Of a stretch of DNA of 64,000 nt, positions 46,369 to 55,866 are shown in pieces. The notes under the pieces were generated by a model that made no database searches, was not told the DNA's origin, and saw nothing but the letters and a program-made list of their open reading frames with translations. Source of the stretch: Cyanobium sp. NIES-981 (GTDB lineage: Bacteria > Cyanobacteriota > Cyanobacteriia > PCC-6307 > Cyanobiaceae); the NCBI GenBank assembly GCA_945877595.1, contig CAMDVN010000007.1, forward strand, positions 1-64,000. The letters run 5' to 3'. A program made the position numbers and the translations under genes. The stretch's first letter is position 1, and the number at the start of each line of letters is the position of its first letter.

Positions 46369-47022
46369 TTATGTGACGTGCTCTGTTGGTTTTTGAATTA
46401 AAGTGAGTAGCCAACCTCCGCCCCACCATCGTTGCTGAATCATTTTGAATTCCCCTTTGAATCCATATTGTGCTGCCAGGGGGTGAAATTGATCGTTGCA
46501 GAAATATGTTGCGAAGGTGTCTTCTGTGATCACGTTGACATGGGTTGGATCTACAAATGCATTGCTTGATGGGTAGGCCGGCGTTTTGCTGAAAAACAGG
46601 CCCCCTGGTTTGAGAACCCTGTATATCTCGCTCATCAGGCCAACAAAGGGAAAGACTGTTCCGGAGGCAGTTATGGCGCATCGCGGAACGTGTTCGATGA
46701 AGTCATAAGCCGTCACGACATCTGCGCATTGGTCGGGGTAGGGGATTGGTGACGTTAAGAGATCAACTCCGATAACGTTTTGTTTTGGAGATGGAGCGAT
46801 GTCGATCCCTTGGGCCGTGTTGCAGTTGAGGGGATTGCGTGGAATATTTCCGCAGCCAAGATCGATCGAGATACTGGACTTGGGGCAGGGTGGCGAGGTC
46901 TTCGCAGTCTTGAAGAATTGATCAATCGTTCGTATTTGTTTTGATTTTAGATTGATTGCGTAAGAGGGAGGACGGCCGGCACTCCGGCCGATCAACGACA
47001 CTACTTTTGATATAATGTTCAT
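46369..47022 (-). CDS. SAM-dependent methyltransferase
   Basis: IDLGCGNIPRNPLNCNTAQGIDIAPS, ADVVTAYDFIEHVPR, EIYRVLKPGGLFFSKTPAYP. Confidence 0.82.
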   Translation of the reverse strand: MNIISKVVSLIGRSAGRPPSYAINLKSKQIRTIDQFFKTAKTSPPCPKSSISIDLGCGNIPRNPLNCNTAQGIDIAPSPKQNVIGVDLLTSPIPYPDQCADVVTAYDFIEHVPRCAITASGTVFPFVGLMSEIYRVLKPGGLFFSKTPAYPSSNAFVDPTHVNVITEDTFATYFCNDQFHPLAAQYGFKGEFKMIQQRWWGGGWLLTLIQKPTEHVT

Positions 47023-47068
47023 TGTGTCGGTTTATTGTGTAGGGCTTGGCCGGAGGAGGGCTTGTTGG

Positions 47069-47133
47069 TTGAGCTTGCTAATTGAGCTTGCTAATTGAGC
47101 TTGTTGATTGAGCTTGTTAGTTGAGCTTGCTAA
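47069..47133. repeat. Tandem repeat, 13 bp x 5 (ttgagcttgctaa)
   Basis: ttgagcttgctaa x2, ttgagcttgttga, ttgagcttgttag, ttgagcttgctaa. Confidence 0.95.
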
Positions 47134-47404
47134 TCGGACGGGCTAATGGGGGCTCCTATTTGAGAATGTTGTTTGAGATCAATGATTGAGGTTGTCCCTG
47201 GCGAATCCTTTTTGAGTTTGGCAAATTAAATGTTATTTAAGGTTCGAGCCTGTTCTCCTGGTCCCATGGGTGGAAGAGCTGATATTCGTGAGAACTTAGG
47301 GTGGGCCAAGTAGGCTGGCCTTGGTTTGATGCGCATTGGCGTCACATGTGCACCTTTCAGTCACTTGATCTTTGGATGTCATCTCGAATCAGGGCCCGCA
47401 GGTC

Positions 47405-47914
47405 ATGACTGATTCGATTCCAGCCCCCTGGGCCTTGGCCGATGGTCGGGAACGGGTCGCTGCCTATCCGCGACCGCCAGCCTTGGTGCCCTACGACCGC
47501 CATGTGCGGGTGGAGGTGTTCGGAGCTGTGTTGGCTGACACGCATCACTCCCTGCGGGTGCTGGAGACATTCCATCCCCCCACGATTTACCTGCCGCCGT
47601 CGGCGCTGAATGCGGCGATGCTGCGACCGGCGGCGGGTTGCAGTTTCTGTGAGTGGAAGGGTGTGGCGCGCTATTTCGATGTAGTCGCGGGTGACGGTCG
47701 GGTGCTGGAGCGGGTTGTTTGGCACTATCCCCAGCCCACGGAGGCCTTCGGGGCACTGGCCGGTTGGTTTTCGTTGTACCCCGGCCGCATGGATGGCTGC
47801 TGGCTCAACGAGGAGCGGGTGATTCCCCAACCCGGTGGTTTCTATGGCGGCTGGATCACCTCCCAGGTGGAAGGTCCTTTTAAAGGAGACCCGGCGCACC
47901 CTGAGCTGGTATGA
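47405..47914 (+). CDS. DUF427 domain-containing protein
   Basis: VEVFGAVLADTHHSLRVLETFHPPTIYLPPSALNAAML...GCSFCEWKGVARYFDV. Confidence 0.85.
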   Translation: MTDSIPAPWALADGRERVAAYPRPPALVPYDRHVRVEVFGAVLADTHHSLRVLETFHPPTIYLPPSALNAAMLRPAAGCSFCEWKGVARYFDVVAGDGRVLERVVWHYPQPTEAFGALAGWFSLYPGRMDGCWLNEERVIPQPGGFYGGWITSQVEGPFKGDPAHPELV

Positions 47915-48920
47915 GCGTGCGGGTGGGAAACGGCATTTTGCCCCCCTGACGCTCCACCACCGCCGCGATCTCAAGCAGCAGTCGCTGCTGCAGATCTAGG
48001 GCCACATCGAGATCACTGCTGCAGAAGCACTGCAGCCTCAGATCGAGGCTGGATTCGCCGAACGCCCTGAAGTGCACCCGCCTGGGCAGATCGAGCTCCA
48101 CGCCTTCGGTGCGCTGCAGCACGGCGCGCAGCTCGGTGGTGATGGCGTCGATGGCGGCACGGTCGCTGTAGCGCAGGCCGAAGTCGAGCACGAGTTCGCG
48201 GTGGCCGCGGCGTTTGCCGTTGATCACGGCGTTGCTGGCGAACACCGCATTGGGCACATACAGCGGCTGCCGGTCTTGGGTGAGCAGCTGGGTGTAATAG
48301 ATGCTGATCTCACTCACCGTGCCACTGAGGTTGAGACTGGGGATCTGGATTAGATCGCCGATCACAAAGGGTCGGTTGACGTAGAGCATCACACCGCTGA
48401 GCAGGTTCTCGATCAGCACCCGGGCGCCGAACCCCAGGGCAGCCGCGCCGAAGCCGCTGGCGGCGATCAGCACCTGCGCGGAGACGCCCAGAAGCTCGAG
48501 GGCCTCGATCACACCGATCAGCACCACCATGGCCGTGATCAGCTTGTTGCCCAGGTCAAACAGGTAAAGGGTGTGGCTGTTGGTGCCGTCGCCACTGAGC
48601 TGGCTAGCCTGGATTTGCCGCAGCAGCACCCCCTTGCAGCGCAGCAGGGTCCACATCAGACCGAGGGTGAGCAGGGCATCGCGCACCTGCTCGGCGCTGC
48701 GGGGGGCATTCCAGCCCAGTTGAACCAGCAGGCTCAGCAGCCACCAGCTCAGCCCCGCCAGCAGCAGCGTGACGCTGATGCCCAAGCGGCAGCGCTTAAG
48801 CAGGCGCTGGCCCAGGCTGCCCTTGGCAGCCCGCCCTGCCAGCAGATCGAGCAGCAGCCAGCTGCCTGCCGCGGCGAGCAGCGCCGCAAGGGCTAGGTGA
48901 ATCAGAAAGGGCAACGGCAT
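47880..48920 (-). CDS. Mechanosensitive ion channel family (MscS-like)
   Basis: GFGAAALGFGARVLIENLLSGVMLYVNRPFVIGDLIQI...VSEISIYYTQL. Confidence 0.9.
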   Translation of the reverse strand: MPLPFLIHLALAALLAAAGSWLLLDLLAGRAAKGSLGQRLLKRCRLGISVTLLLAGLSWWLLSLLVQLGWNAPRSAEQVRDALLTLGLMWTLLRCKGVLLRQIQASQLSGDGTNSHTLYLFDLGNKLITAMVVLIGVIEALELLGVSAQVLIAASGFGAAALGFGARVLIENLLSGVMLYVNRPFVIGDLIQIPSLNLSGTVSEISIYYTQLLTQDRQPLYVPNAVFASNAVINGKRRGHRELVLDFGLRYSDRAAIDAITTELRAVLQRTEGVELDLPRRVHFRAFGESSLDLRLQCFCSSDLDVALDLQQRLLLEIAAVVERQGGKMPFPTRTLIPAQGAPGLL

Positions 48921-48949
48921 CGAGCTGGGGGCTCAGCGGATGACTGGGG

Positions 48950-50047
48950 TCATGTTGACCGGTTCAGCATCCAGAGCAGATCCGCCCCCAGGCGCTGGGG
49001 CGATTCGGCCTGCCAGGGGGGCAGTTGATCGAGGGCGGTGAAGCCCAGGTCGCCGAGGGGGGTGCGCGCCGCCGTGCCGCCCAGCAGTTTGGGCGCGATC
49101 ACGGCCGCCAGGTGTTGCACGCAGCCCTCGCGGATGGCCGCTGCTGCCAGCTCGGGGCCGCATTCCCACAGCACCTGGTTGCAGCCGCGCTGTGCCAAGG
49201 CCTCGAGCAGGGCGGTTGGGGTGCAGGCCGGCAGTTCCAGGGTCTGCAGATCGGGATGGGCTTCGGTGATCGCCGCGAGCCGCTTGCGGCCGTCTGCGGG
49301 GGCCTTGGCCCCATAGGCGATCAGGGTGGGCGCCACGGCGGTGTCCCACAGCTGGGCCCGCTCGGGCAGATCCAGGCTGCGGCTCAGCACGACCCGCAGC
49401 GGCTCCGGGATGCGCTGGCCGCGGCTACTGAGTAGGGGGTCATCGGAGCGCACGGTGCCCCCGCCCACGATCACCGCGTCGCCTTGGGCCCTGAGCCGGT
49501 GCACCCAGGCTCGGGCCGGAGGCCCGCTGATCCACTGGCTGGCGCCATTGGGCAAGGCCGTGCGGCCATCGAGGCTCATCGCCCACTTGAGCAGGCCCAG
49601 GGGCCGGCCGGTCTCGATGCGGTTCACAAAGGCGCGGTTGAGTGTGCGGGCTTCGGCTTCAGCCACGCCCGTGATCACTTCCACGCCGGCGGCTCGGAGC
49701 CTGGCGATGCCGCCGCCAGCCACCAGCGGGTTGGGGTCGGCCATGGCCACGACCACCCGGTTGATTCCGGCGGCGAGCACCGCGCCCGTGCAAGGCGGTG
49801 TGAGGCCCTGGTGGCAGCAGGGCTCCAGCGTCACCACCAAGGTGCCGCCTTGGGCCCGCTCGCCCGCTTGGCGCAGGGCACCCACCTCGGCATGGGCCTC
49901 GCCCGCGCGGGCATGGAAGCCCTCGCCCACCAGCACACCGGCAGCATCGAGGACCACCGCCCCCACCAGGGGGTTGGGGCTGGTGCGTCCCCGGCCGAGC
50001 TCAGCGAGGTTCAGGGCCCGCCGCATCCAGGGGAGCCAGGAGTTCAC
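48950..50047 (-). CDS. ribD: Bifunctional riboflavin biosynthesis deaminase/reductase
   Basis: MRRALNLAELGRGRTSPNPLVGAVV, HAEVGAL, TLEPCCHQGLTPPC; GTG start giving GTGA overlap. Confidence 0.92.
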   Translation of the reverse strand: MNSWLPWMRRALNLAELGRGRTSPNPLVGAVVLDAAGVLVGEGFHARAGEAHAEVGALRQAGERAQGGTLVVTLEPCCHQGLTPPCTGAVLAAGINRVVVAMADPNPLVAGGGIARLRAAGVEVITGVAEAEARTLNRAFVNRIETGRPLGLLKWAMSLDGRTALPNGASQWISGPPARAWVHRLRAQGDAVIVGGGTVRSDDPLLSSRGQRIPEPLRVVLSRSLDLPERAQLWDTAVAPTLIAYGAKAPADGRKRLAAITEAHPDLQTLELPACTPTALLEALAQRGCNQVLWECGPELAAAAIREGCVQHLAAVIAPKLLGGTAARTPLGDLGFTALDQLPPWQAESPQRLGADLLWMLNRST

Positions 50048-50556
50048 CCTGGAGCGCTGCTGAGGCCGCGCCACTCGGCCACCACAAACGGCGGCACAGG
50101 CAGCTCCACAAACACCCCCGGCAACACCAGCCGTAGCGGACGGTCGTTTTGAAGGTCGGCGATCAACGGGGCTAGGTCAAATTCGGCAGCAGCGTCGCGG
50201 CTGTCTTGCGCGAGCTGGGGATTGGCCAGGGTGATATCGGCCAGTTGCCAGCTGCGTCGGCCGCTGCTCACCTGCAGGGCGGTGGGGTGATCGAGGCGCA
50301 CCTTGCCGGGATAGCCCACGATGCGCAGCCGCAACGGACCGCCGGGTGGCCCCTGGCGGTAGGCCACCACCTGCCAGCTCTGATAATCGAGGTCGCGAAG
50401 ACTCTCGAGACTGCGCACCACCGGCGTGCCGGCCTCGTCGGTGTGAGCATGGACCTGGGCGAGGGCCGGCAGGGGTGCCCCCAGCAGCGGGGCGCCCAGC
50501 AGCAGTAGCCCGCACAGCAGGCCCAGCAGGAGCTTCTGGTGCCAGGGCACGGTCAT
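50044..50556 (-). CDS. DUF3122 domain-containing secreted protein
   Basis: Signal peptide; ESLRDLDYQSWQVVAYRQGPPGGPLRLRIVGYPGKVRLDHP. Confidence 0.75.
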   Translation of the reverse strand: MTVPWHQKLLLGLLCGLLLLGAPLLGAPLPALAQVHAHTDEAGTPVVRSLESLRDLDYQSWQVVAYRQGPPGGPLRLRIVGYPGKVRLDHPTALQVSSGRRSWQLADITLANPQLAQDSRDAAAEFDLAPLIADLQNDRPLRLVLPGVFVELPVPPFVVAEWRGLSSAPG

Positions 50557-53144
50557 GGGCGCGGATGGGCGAAGGGAATCGGCTGCCAATTGGTGTGTGT
50601 GGCCCAAAGGGCCCAGATCGCCATGGCTCGAAGGTAATGGCAGGCCCGGAAGGTTCGGGCGGCCGTGATCGCTTCTGGCGTGCGGAATTGCAGGCCGCCG
50701 CTGTAAACCTGATCCACGACAGCCCCGGTGATGGCAAGAGCCGTTTCGCCCTCGCCCATCAGCCGGTAGTAGGCGGCCAGGCCAAAGTTGATGCCGGTCC
50801 ACACCTCCAGGGGGTGGGTGCCGTTGGGATCGAGCGGGGTGCCATCGCGGCGCAGACCATTGGCCACCCCGAGCCGCCCGCCTTCGAATCCTTCAAAACA
50901 GGCCTCTTTGATGGCCTGAAGGGCTGAAGAAGCCCGTTCATCGGCCACCACCGGGGGCAAGCCGAGCAGTCGGGCGTAGAAGTCGCCACAGAGCTGGTCG
51001 GCCATCACCACCGGCGTGCCGCTTTCGGCATCGATCTTGTAGTACTCGCCGTTCCAGAGCAGGGCATCGAAATGGGCCCGCGATTGCTCGAGCCATTGGC
51101 CGAATTCGCGTTGCTGGGAGCTGGTGTCGAGCCCCAGCTCCAGCTGGAGCCGTTGGGCCATGGCCAGGGCGGCTTCGAGGGCGGCGATCCAGAGGGCGCC
51201 GCAATAGGCGCTAACGCCCTTGAGGGGCCAGTCGTCAAAGGTTTGGTCAGGGGCGCCGCCGTTATCGGGTAGGCCGTCGTCATTGACGTCGAAGGTTTTC
51301 AGATACCGCAGGGCCTCCACGGCCGCTGGCCAACAGTCGGCCAGGAAGCGCACGTCTTCACCGCCGGGGGCCAGCTTGAAGCTGCGCCACACCTGGAGTA
51401 CGAAATCGCTGGCGAGGTCCTTCCAGAGGTTGCAGTCTTGATAGGCGGTGTAGTTGGTGGCATCAAACGGCCGCTCGTTGGGGGCCCCGAGGTCGTGGGG
51501 GGTGGCACCGGCCAACTTGCGCGCCGCTTCAACCCGGCCCTTGCCCTGGGTGAAATACCAACCAATCGGTCGGAGCGTGGCATCGGCCGCCGGAATTGCC
51601 CGGGCAAAACTGCGCAGCACGGCCTTGTCGAGTTCGGGCCAGAGTTGAAGCAGCGCAAAGGAGCCATAGAGCCGCACATCGAGGCTCTCGTACCAGGCGT
51701 AATCGAGGCACTCGAGCACCCCAAAACGGCCCACGGGATCAGCCGGGCTGGCGGCCGTCCAGAGGCTGCCGCCAGAAGCCAGGTCGTAGAGCTCGTTGAG
51801 CAGAGCCATGCGCAGGGGCTCGGGCAGATCGTGGCGCTGCAGCACCGGCCGCTGCCAGGCCTCGATTTGCTGGCGCCAATGCCGCCAGTTTTCTAGGCCT
51901 TCCGCGGCGATGGCAGCGGCATTGTTGCCGCCAGCGCCAAAGAAGTCGGTGTAGCGGCGCAGGGCCCGGGTGCCGGTGGCGAAGGCGGTGACCGGTAGGT
52001 CCCAGCTGATCACCATCGGGATCTGGGCGCTGGCTCCGGGCGCCAAGGTGAACCGCACCGCAAGGGCCGCGCTGGCGGGGTCATCGGCGTTGCCGCGGCG
52101 GTCGTTGTTGCTGTCGGGAATGGAACCGTTGGCGGCGAAGGGCGCCCACAGCTCGGCGCCATCGCCAGCTGGATTCCATCGGCTGCAGCGCATGATCTCG
52201 GCGCTGATGCCATCAGCTGCCAACACGGTTTCATCGGGCAGGGCCAGGCACCACTGCCCCTGTCCCTCCTGGATCGGTTGGGAGCTGGCCCCGTCAAGAA
52301 GAACGCCCTTCAGCCCCCCCTGCTCATGCCACCGGTTGCGCTGCCCCTCGCTGCGGCCGATCGCCGGCACGTAGTTGTGCTCGGGGCTGCCGTCGTCGCG
52401 GAAGTGCACGGCCGCGGCAGGGTCGGTGTTGGTGAACCAGCCGGTGGTGTTGCGCCAGCTCAGCAGCAGGGAGAGCTCCAGCGGTCGGTTGGTGGGGTTG
52501 GTGAGCGTCCAGGCGAAGACCGCCAGGGGATAACTCGTGCGTTGGTAGTCACCGGGCAAAATCGGGCTGAAGGCCTCACAGCTCACCTGGGCCTCGAAGA
52601 CCCCGCTGTAGGCGGTGCGGCTGATCGGGTAGCGGGCCTCGTAGCGGCCCGTGGTGTGCTCGGCCGTGCTGGCGGGATACCAGGCCCAGGTGCTGAGGGG
52701 AGGGGCTGCGTTGGGGCGCGAAGCGTCTTGGCTGGGCTGCACGGCGAGGGCATGGGCGCGGCTGCTGCGTCCATCGCTCTCGAACAGGGCGAATTGGCAG
52801 TCGGGAATGGTGCCGAACCAGTGCTCCCCCCCATCGAGATGCCAGAGGTTGACGTTGCCATCGGGCGCCCGCCCGATACAGCCCGCCCCGAAGCCCCCCA
52901 GGGGCATGCCGTGGTTGGGGCCGTCGTCGAGGTTGCTGGCGTAACGCACCGTGTAGGGCTGCTGCCAGTTCAGGCCAAACGGATGGCTCCAGGCACAGCT
53001 CAGCGGTTTGTCGATGACCTGACCTCGACGGGAGACGGGAGACGGGCGAGAGAACAGAGAAGAGAGGCGGCCGAGGCCCAGCGGCACCATCACTGCAGCA
53101 TCGAGTTGGCACCAGCTTGTCAGATGTGCTGCAGCGACGCCCAA
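50553..53144 (-). CDS. GH116-like glycosidase (non-lysosomal glucosylceramidase / bile acid beta-glucosidase family; start uncertain)
   Basis: GMPLGGFGAGCIGRAPDGNVNLWHLDGGEH; KGVSAYCGALWIAALEAALAMA; CGDFYARLLGLP; EVWTGINFGLAAYY. Confidence 0.85.
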   Translation of the reverse strand: MGVAAAHLTSWCQLDAAVMVPLGLGRLSSLFSRPSPVSRRGQVIDKPLSCAWSHPFGLNWQQPYTVRYASNLDDGPNHGMPLGGFGAGCIGRAPDGNVNLWHLDGGEHWFGTIPDCQFALFESDGRSSRAHALAVQPSQDASRPNAAPPLSTWAWYPASTAEHTTGRYEARYPISRTAYSGVFEAQVSCEAFSPILPGDYQRTSYPLAVFAWTLTNPTNRPLELSLLLSWRNTTGWFTNTDPAAAVHFRDDGSPEHNYVPAIGRSEGQRNRWHEQGGLKGVLLDGASSQPIQEGQGQWCLALPDETVLAADGISAEIMRCSRWNPAGDGAELWAPFAANGSIPDSNNDRRGNADDPASAALAVRFTLAPGASAQIPMVISWDLPVTAFATGTRALRRYTDFFGAGGNNAAAIAAEGLENWRHWRQQIEAWQRPVLQRHDLPEPLRMALLNELYDLASGGSLWTAASPADPVGRFGVLECLDYAWYESLDVRLYGSFALLQLWPELDKAVLRSFARAIPAADATLRPIGWYFTQGKGRVEAARKLAGATPHDLGAPNERPFDATNYTAYQDCNLWKDLASDFVLQVWRSFKLAPGGEDVRFLADCWPAAVEALRYLKTFDVNDDGLPDNGGAPDQTFDDWPLKGVSAYCGALWIAALEAALAMAQRLQLELGLDTSSQQREFGQWLEQSRAHFDALLWNGEYYKIDAESGTPVVMADQLCGDFYARLLGLPPVVADERASSALQAIKEACFEGFEGGRLGVANGLRRDGTPLDPNGTHPLEVWTGINFGLAAYYRLMGEGETALAITGAVVDQVYSGGLQFRTPEAITAARTFRACHYLRAMAIWALWATHTNWQPIPFAHPRP

Positions 53145-53190
53145 TCCCCCTTATCACCGATCAAAAAGGAGCTTCTCGGCGTCCCTGCGT

Positions 53191-55353
53191 ATGCGTTCTG
53201 CCTCTTGGGGCTCTGCACATGCCTCAAAGCATGTCTATCGACCAGAAATTGATGGACTGCGGGCGCTGGCTGTTCTGACGGTGCTGGTCAATCACCTCAA
53301 TTCGGCTTGGTTACCAGGTGGATATCTCGGCGTTGATCTGTTTTTCGTGATCTCCGGTTATGTGGTGACCAGCTCGCTGATCGGCCGCCCCAGCACCGGA
53401 TGGACATCGTTCCTGATTGAGTTCTATCGACGTCGCTTTCGACGCCTGTTGCCGGCATTAATTTTAATGGTGCTTGTGGTGGCTGTGATGTTTGCCGCCA
53501 TTGTGCACCCAGGTGAAGACATCATGGTCTCGGCCTTGCGCACTGGAATTGCATCGTTGTTTGGTGTTTCCAATCTCTACCTCCAGCGTCAAGGAAGTAA
53601 CTATTTTGCCAGTGATAATCACTACAATCCTTTTCTGCACACCTGGTCGCTAGGTGTTGAGGAACAGTTTTATTTTGTCTGGCCTTGGCTGTTGCTGTTC
53701 TGTGGCATTGGCTCGGTTCGTCGCGACCTGGCGCTTCAGCGGTTGAGGTGGGTCTGCATCGCGTTGTGCGCTGGTTCGCTGGTGTTGCTCCTGGTCGCTC
53801 TGGTGAACGGCGCTGAGACGGCCAGCTTCTATGGAATGCCGACCCGTTTCTGGGAAATGGCAGCCGGGGCCCTGGCCTGGTTGGTCTGGCAATCGCCTCG
53901 GCCCACCACAGGCTCGAGCCCAAAGGATGGGCGCGGACCACGCTGGCTGCCGGCGGCGGCCCTCGCTGGCTTGCTGGCTGCGATGGTGATGCCGGAATCC
54001 TGGCGTGTGGTGGCGACGCTGATCTGCGTTGGTGTCGCCGCTGTGCTGCTGGTGCACCTGGATGGGAACCACGGATTCGGCCGCTGGCTCACGCGCCCAC
54101 TTCCCCAGGCCATTGGTCTTCGCTCCTACTCGCTGTATCTCTGGCATTGGCCCGTGATCGTGTTGGCCCGTTGGAGCGTTGGGCTGACCCCATTCAGCCT
54201 GGTGCCGATCGTGCTGCTGATTGCTCTTTTGGCCCAGCTGTCCTACCAATTTGAGTGCCGTTGGCGCCATCCCCAGCCCCGTGCCAAGTCTGCGGGTGAT
54301 CAGCGCTTGCGTGGGGAGCTGCTCACTTACCCCCTGATGGGGTTCGGTGCTGCAGCGACGATCATCTTGCTGATTGGATCGGGCCGGGGACTGCTCTTCC
54401 TCGGGGACCGGAGCCGCCTCGCTATTGACCTGGGTTTTAGCCGCCGTATCCCGGGTACATCGGTTGACACGGTGCATTGCTTCCGAGATCCCACCACTCC
54501 CATCGAGGACCAGCAAGACCAGGCTTCATGCCGTGTGGTTCGCAACACTGGTCGGCCTACGCTGTTTTTTGAGGGGGATAGTCACACGGAGATGTTGATC
54601 CCTGTTGGTCGGCATTTGCTCAAGAGTGGGAGCTTTAATGTTGCCTTCTTTGCCCGTGGTGGTTGCCCGATTCCCTGGTTTGAGCCCTGGGCACATGGCA
54701 CGGATCAGCGGCAGCGCTATGCGCTTTGCAAGCCCCATAGCCACCGTCAACTTCACCAGCGATTGCAGCAGATCAAGCCCGGTGATCAATTGGTGCTGGT
54801 TCTCAATCTGCCGGGCTATTTGTTGGATTCTAATTCTGCCCGCCAAGACCAGGCTCTTGAGGCCTACGGACAGGCAGCTGCCGGACTGGCGCGCGAGCTT
54901 CAGCGTCGTAAAGCTGGCTTATTGCTCTTTGCGCCTCTGCCATTCTTTCCCGGTCGCAGTGCCCTGGCCCTGCCGCCGAGCCTTTGCCATTCAGAATGGT
55001 TTCGACCTGCTCCATGGTCGAATCCCACCTGCAAACCGGCGCAGCGCTCCAGGGCGGTGTTGCGTCGAGAGTTGCAGCCGGTGGCTGCGCTGTTGAGCCG
55101 CCTGGGTCGGGAGCACCCCAATGTGAGGGTGTTTGATCCTTTCCCTGTCCTGTGTTGGCGTGGGCCTCTGTGCAGCACCCACGATGGGGAGGAGTTGCTG
55201 TTCAGCGATAGCAATCACCTCAGTCGTGCCGGCGCTAAAAGGTTGGAGAACCCTCTGCTGAAGTTTTTGCTTGAGCAGCAGCAGGCTCCTGAGCAGCAAC
55301 AGCCTGCTGAGCAGCAGCAGCTGGCTGAGCAGGAATCCGAGGCGTCGACTTGA
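53191..55353 (+). CDS. OafA/YrhL-type acyltransferase with C-terminal SGNH domain
   Basis: YRPEIDGLRALAVLTVLVNHLN; GVDLFFVISGYVVTS; FYRRRFRRLLPAL; LFFEGDSHTEMLIP (SGNH block); SDSNHLSRAGAKRL. Confidence 0.93.
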   Translation: MRSASWGSAHASKHVYRPEIDGLRALAVLTVLVNHLNSAWLPGGYLGVDLFFVISGYVVTSSLIGRPSTGWTSFLIEFYRRRFRRLLPALILMVLVVAVMFAAIVHPGEDIMVSALRTGIASLFGVSNLYLQRQGSNYFASDNHYNPFLHTWSLGVEEQFYFVWPWLLLFCGIGSVRRDLALQRLRWVCIALCAGSLVLLLVALVNGAETASFYGMPTRFWEMAAGALAWLVWQSPRPTTGSSPKDGRGPRWLPAAALAGLLAAMVMPESWRVVATLICVGVAAVLLVHLDGNHGFGRWLTRPLPQAIGLRSYSLYLWHWPVIVLARWSVGLTPFSLVPIVLLIALLAQLSYQFECRWRHPQPRAKSAGDQRLRGELLTYPLMGFGAAATIILLIGSGRGLLFLGDRSRLAIDLGFSRRIPGTSVDTVHCFRDPTTPIEDQQDQASCRVVRNTGRPTLFFEGDSHTEMLIPVGRHLLKSGSFNVAFFARGGCPIPWFEPWAHGTDQRQRYALCKPHSHRQLHQRLQQIKPGDQLVLVLNLPGYLLDSNSARQDQALEAYGQAAAGLARELQRRKAGLLLFAPLPFFPGRSALALPPSLCHSEWFRPAPWSNPTCKPAQRSRAVLRRELQPVAALLSRLGREHPNVRVFDPFPVLCWRGPLCSTHDGEELLFSDSNHLSRAGAKRLENPLLKFLLEQQQAPEQQQPAEQQQLAEQESEAST
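55273..55326. repeat. In-frame tandem repeat, 18 bp x 3 (EQQQAP/EQQQPA/EQQQLA) at C-terminus of the acyltransferase
   Basis: gagcagcagcaggctcct gagcagcaacagcctgct gagcagcagcagctggct. Confidence 0.95.
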
Positions 55354-55357
55354 GGGA

Positions 55358-55615
55358 TCAGCGGTACTGGCCCAGCTCGTCGCCGGCGAGTTCTTGATCG
55401 ATCAAGGCGTCCAGGGTCACGGCTGTCCGCACCAACGCCTGATAGCGCAGCACCACCCGCCGGTTGCGTTCGATCCAGCCGGCGGGGTTTCCCTGTGCCG
55501 CAGCGGCGGTCCCGGTGTTGTCGCCATCGAGTAACTCAAGATCCTGCTGGCCTTTGAGCAGGGCCAGAAGCAATTCATGGATGCGTTGTCGCCGCTCACG
55601 CATGTCGCCGCTCAC
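55358..55615 (-). CDS. Short hypothetical protein
   Basis: RIHELLLALLKGQQDLELLDGDNTGTAAAAQGNPAGWIERNRRVVLRYQALVRTAVTLDALIDQEL; helical, plausible. Confidence 0.55.
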   Translation of the reverse strand: MSGDMRERRQRIHELLLALLKGQQDLELLDGDNTGTAAAAQGNPAGWIERNRRVVLRYQALVRTAVTLDALIDQELAGDELGQYR

Positions 55616-55697
55616 TCATGGTGCCGCTCAGGCATCGTGGCTGGGATGGGTTGTTGGGTCTGCCCAGGTCAGCATTGAAGCAAAGGCTTGCGGCAGC

Positions 55698-55777
55698 GCA
55701 TCACGGCATCAGAGCGTCAGCGCATCAAGGCGTCAAGGCATCAGAGCGGCAGTGCATCACGGCATCAGGGCATCACG
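55698..55777. repeat. Tandem repeat, 8 bp x 10 (GCATCANG-like units)
   Basis: gcatcacg gcatcaga gcgtcagc gcatcaag gcgtcaag gcatcaga gcggcagt gcatcacg gcatcagg gcatcacg. Confidence 0.95.
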
Positions 55778-55866
55778 GCGCGCTGCGAAAGCAAGGCACT
55801 CCGGCATTGGCGTGTCTTCCTTGGAGGTGCCAGGGCGCAACGATGGGTGCATCTCGGTGCGTCAGC

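Noticed and set aside
55618-55866. N-terminal extension of the cbiET ORF
   Set aside because: Encodes only the 8-bp repeat array (RQRITASERQRIKASRHQ-like); methyltransferase homology starts after it
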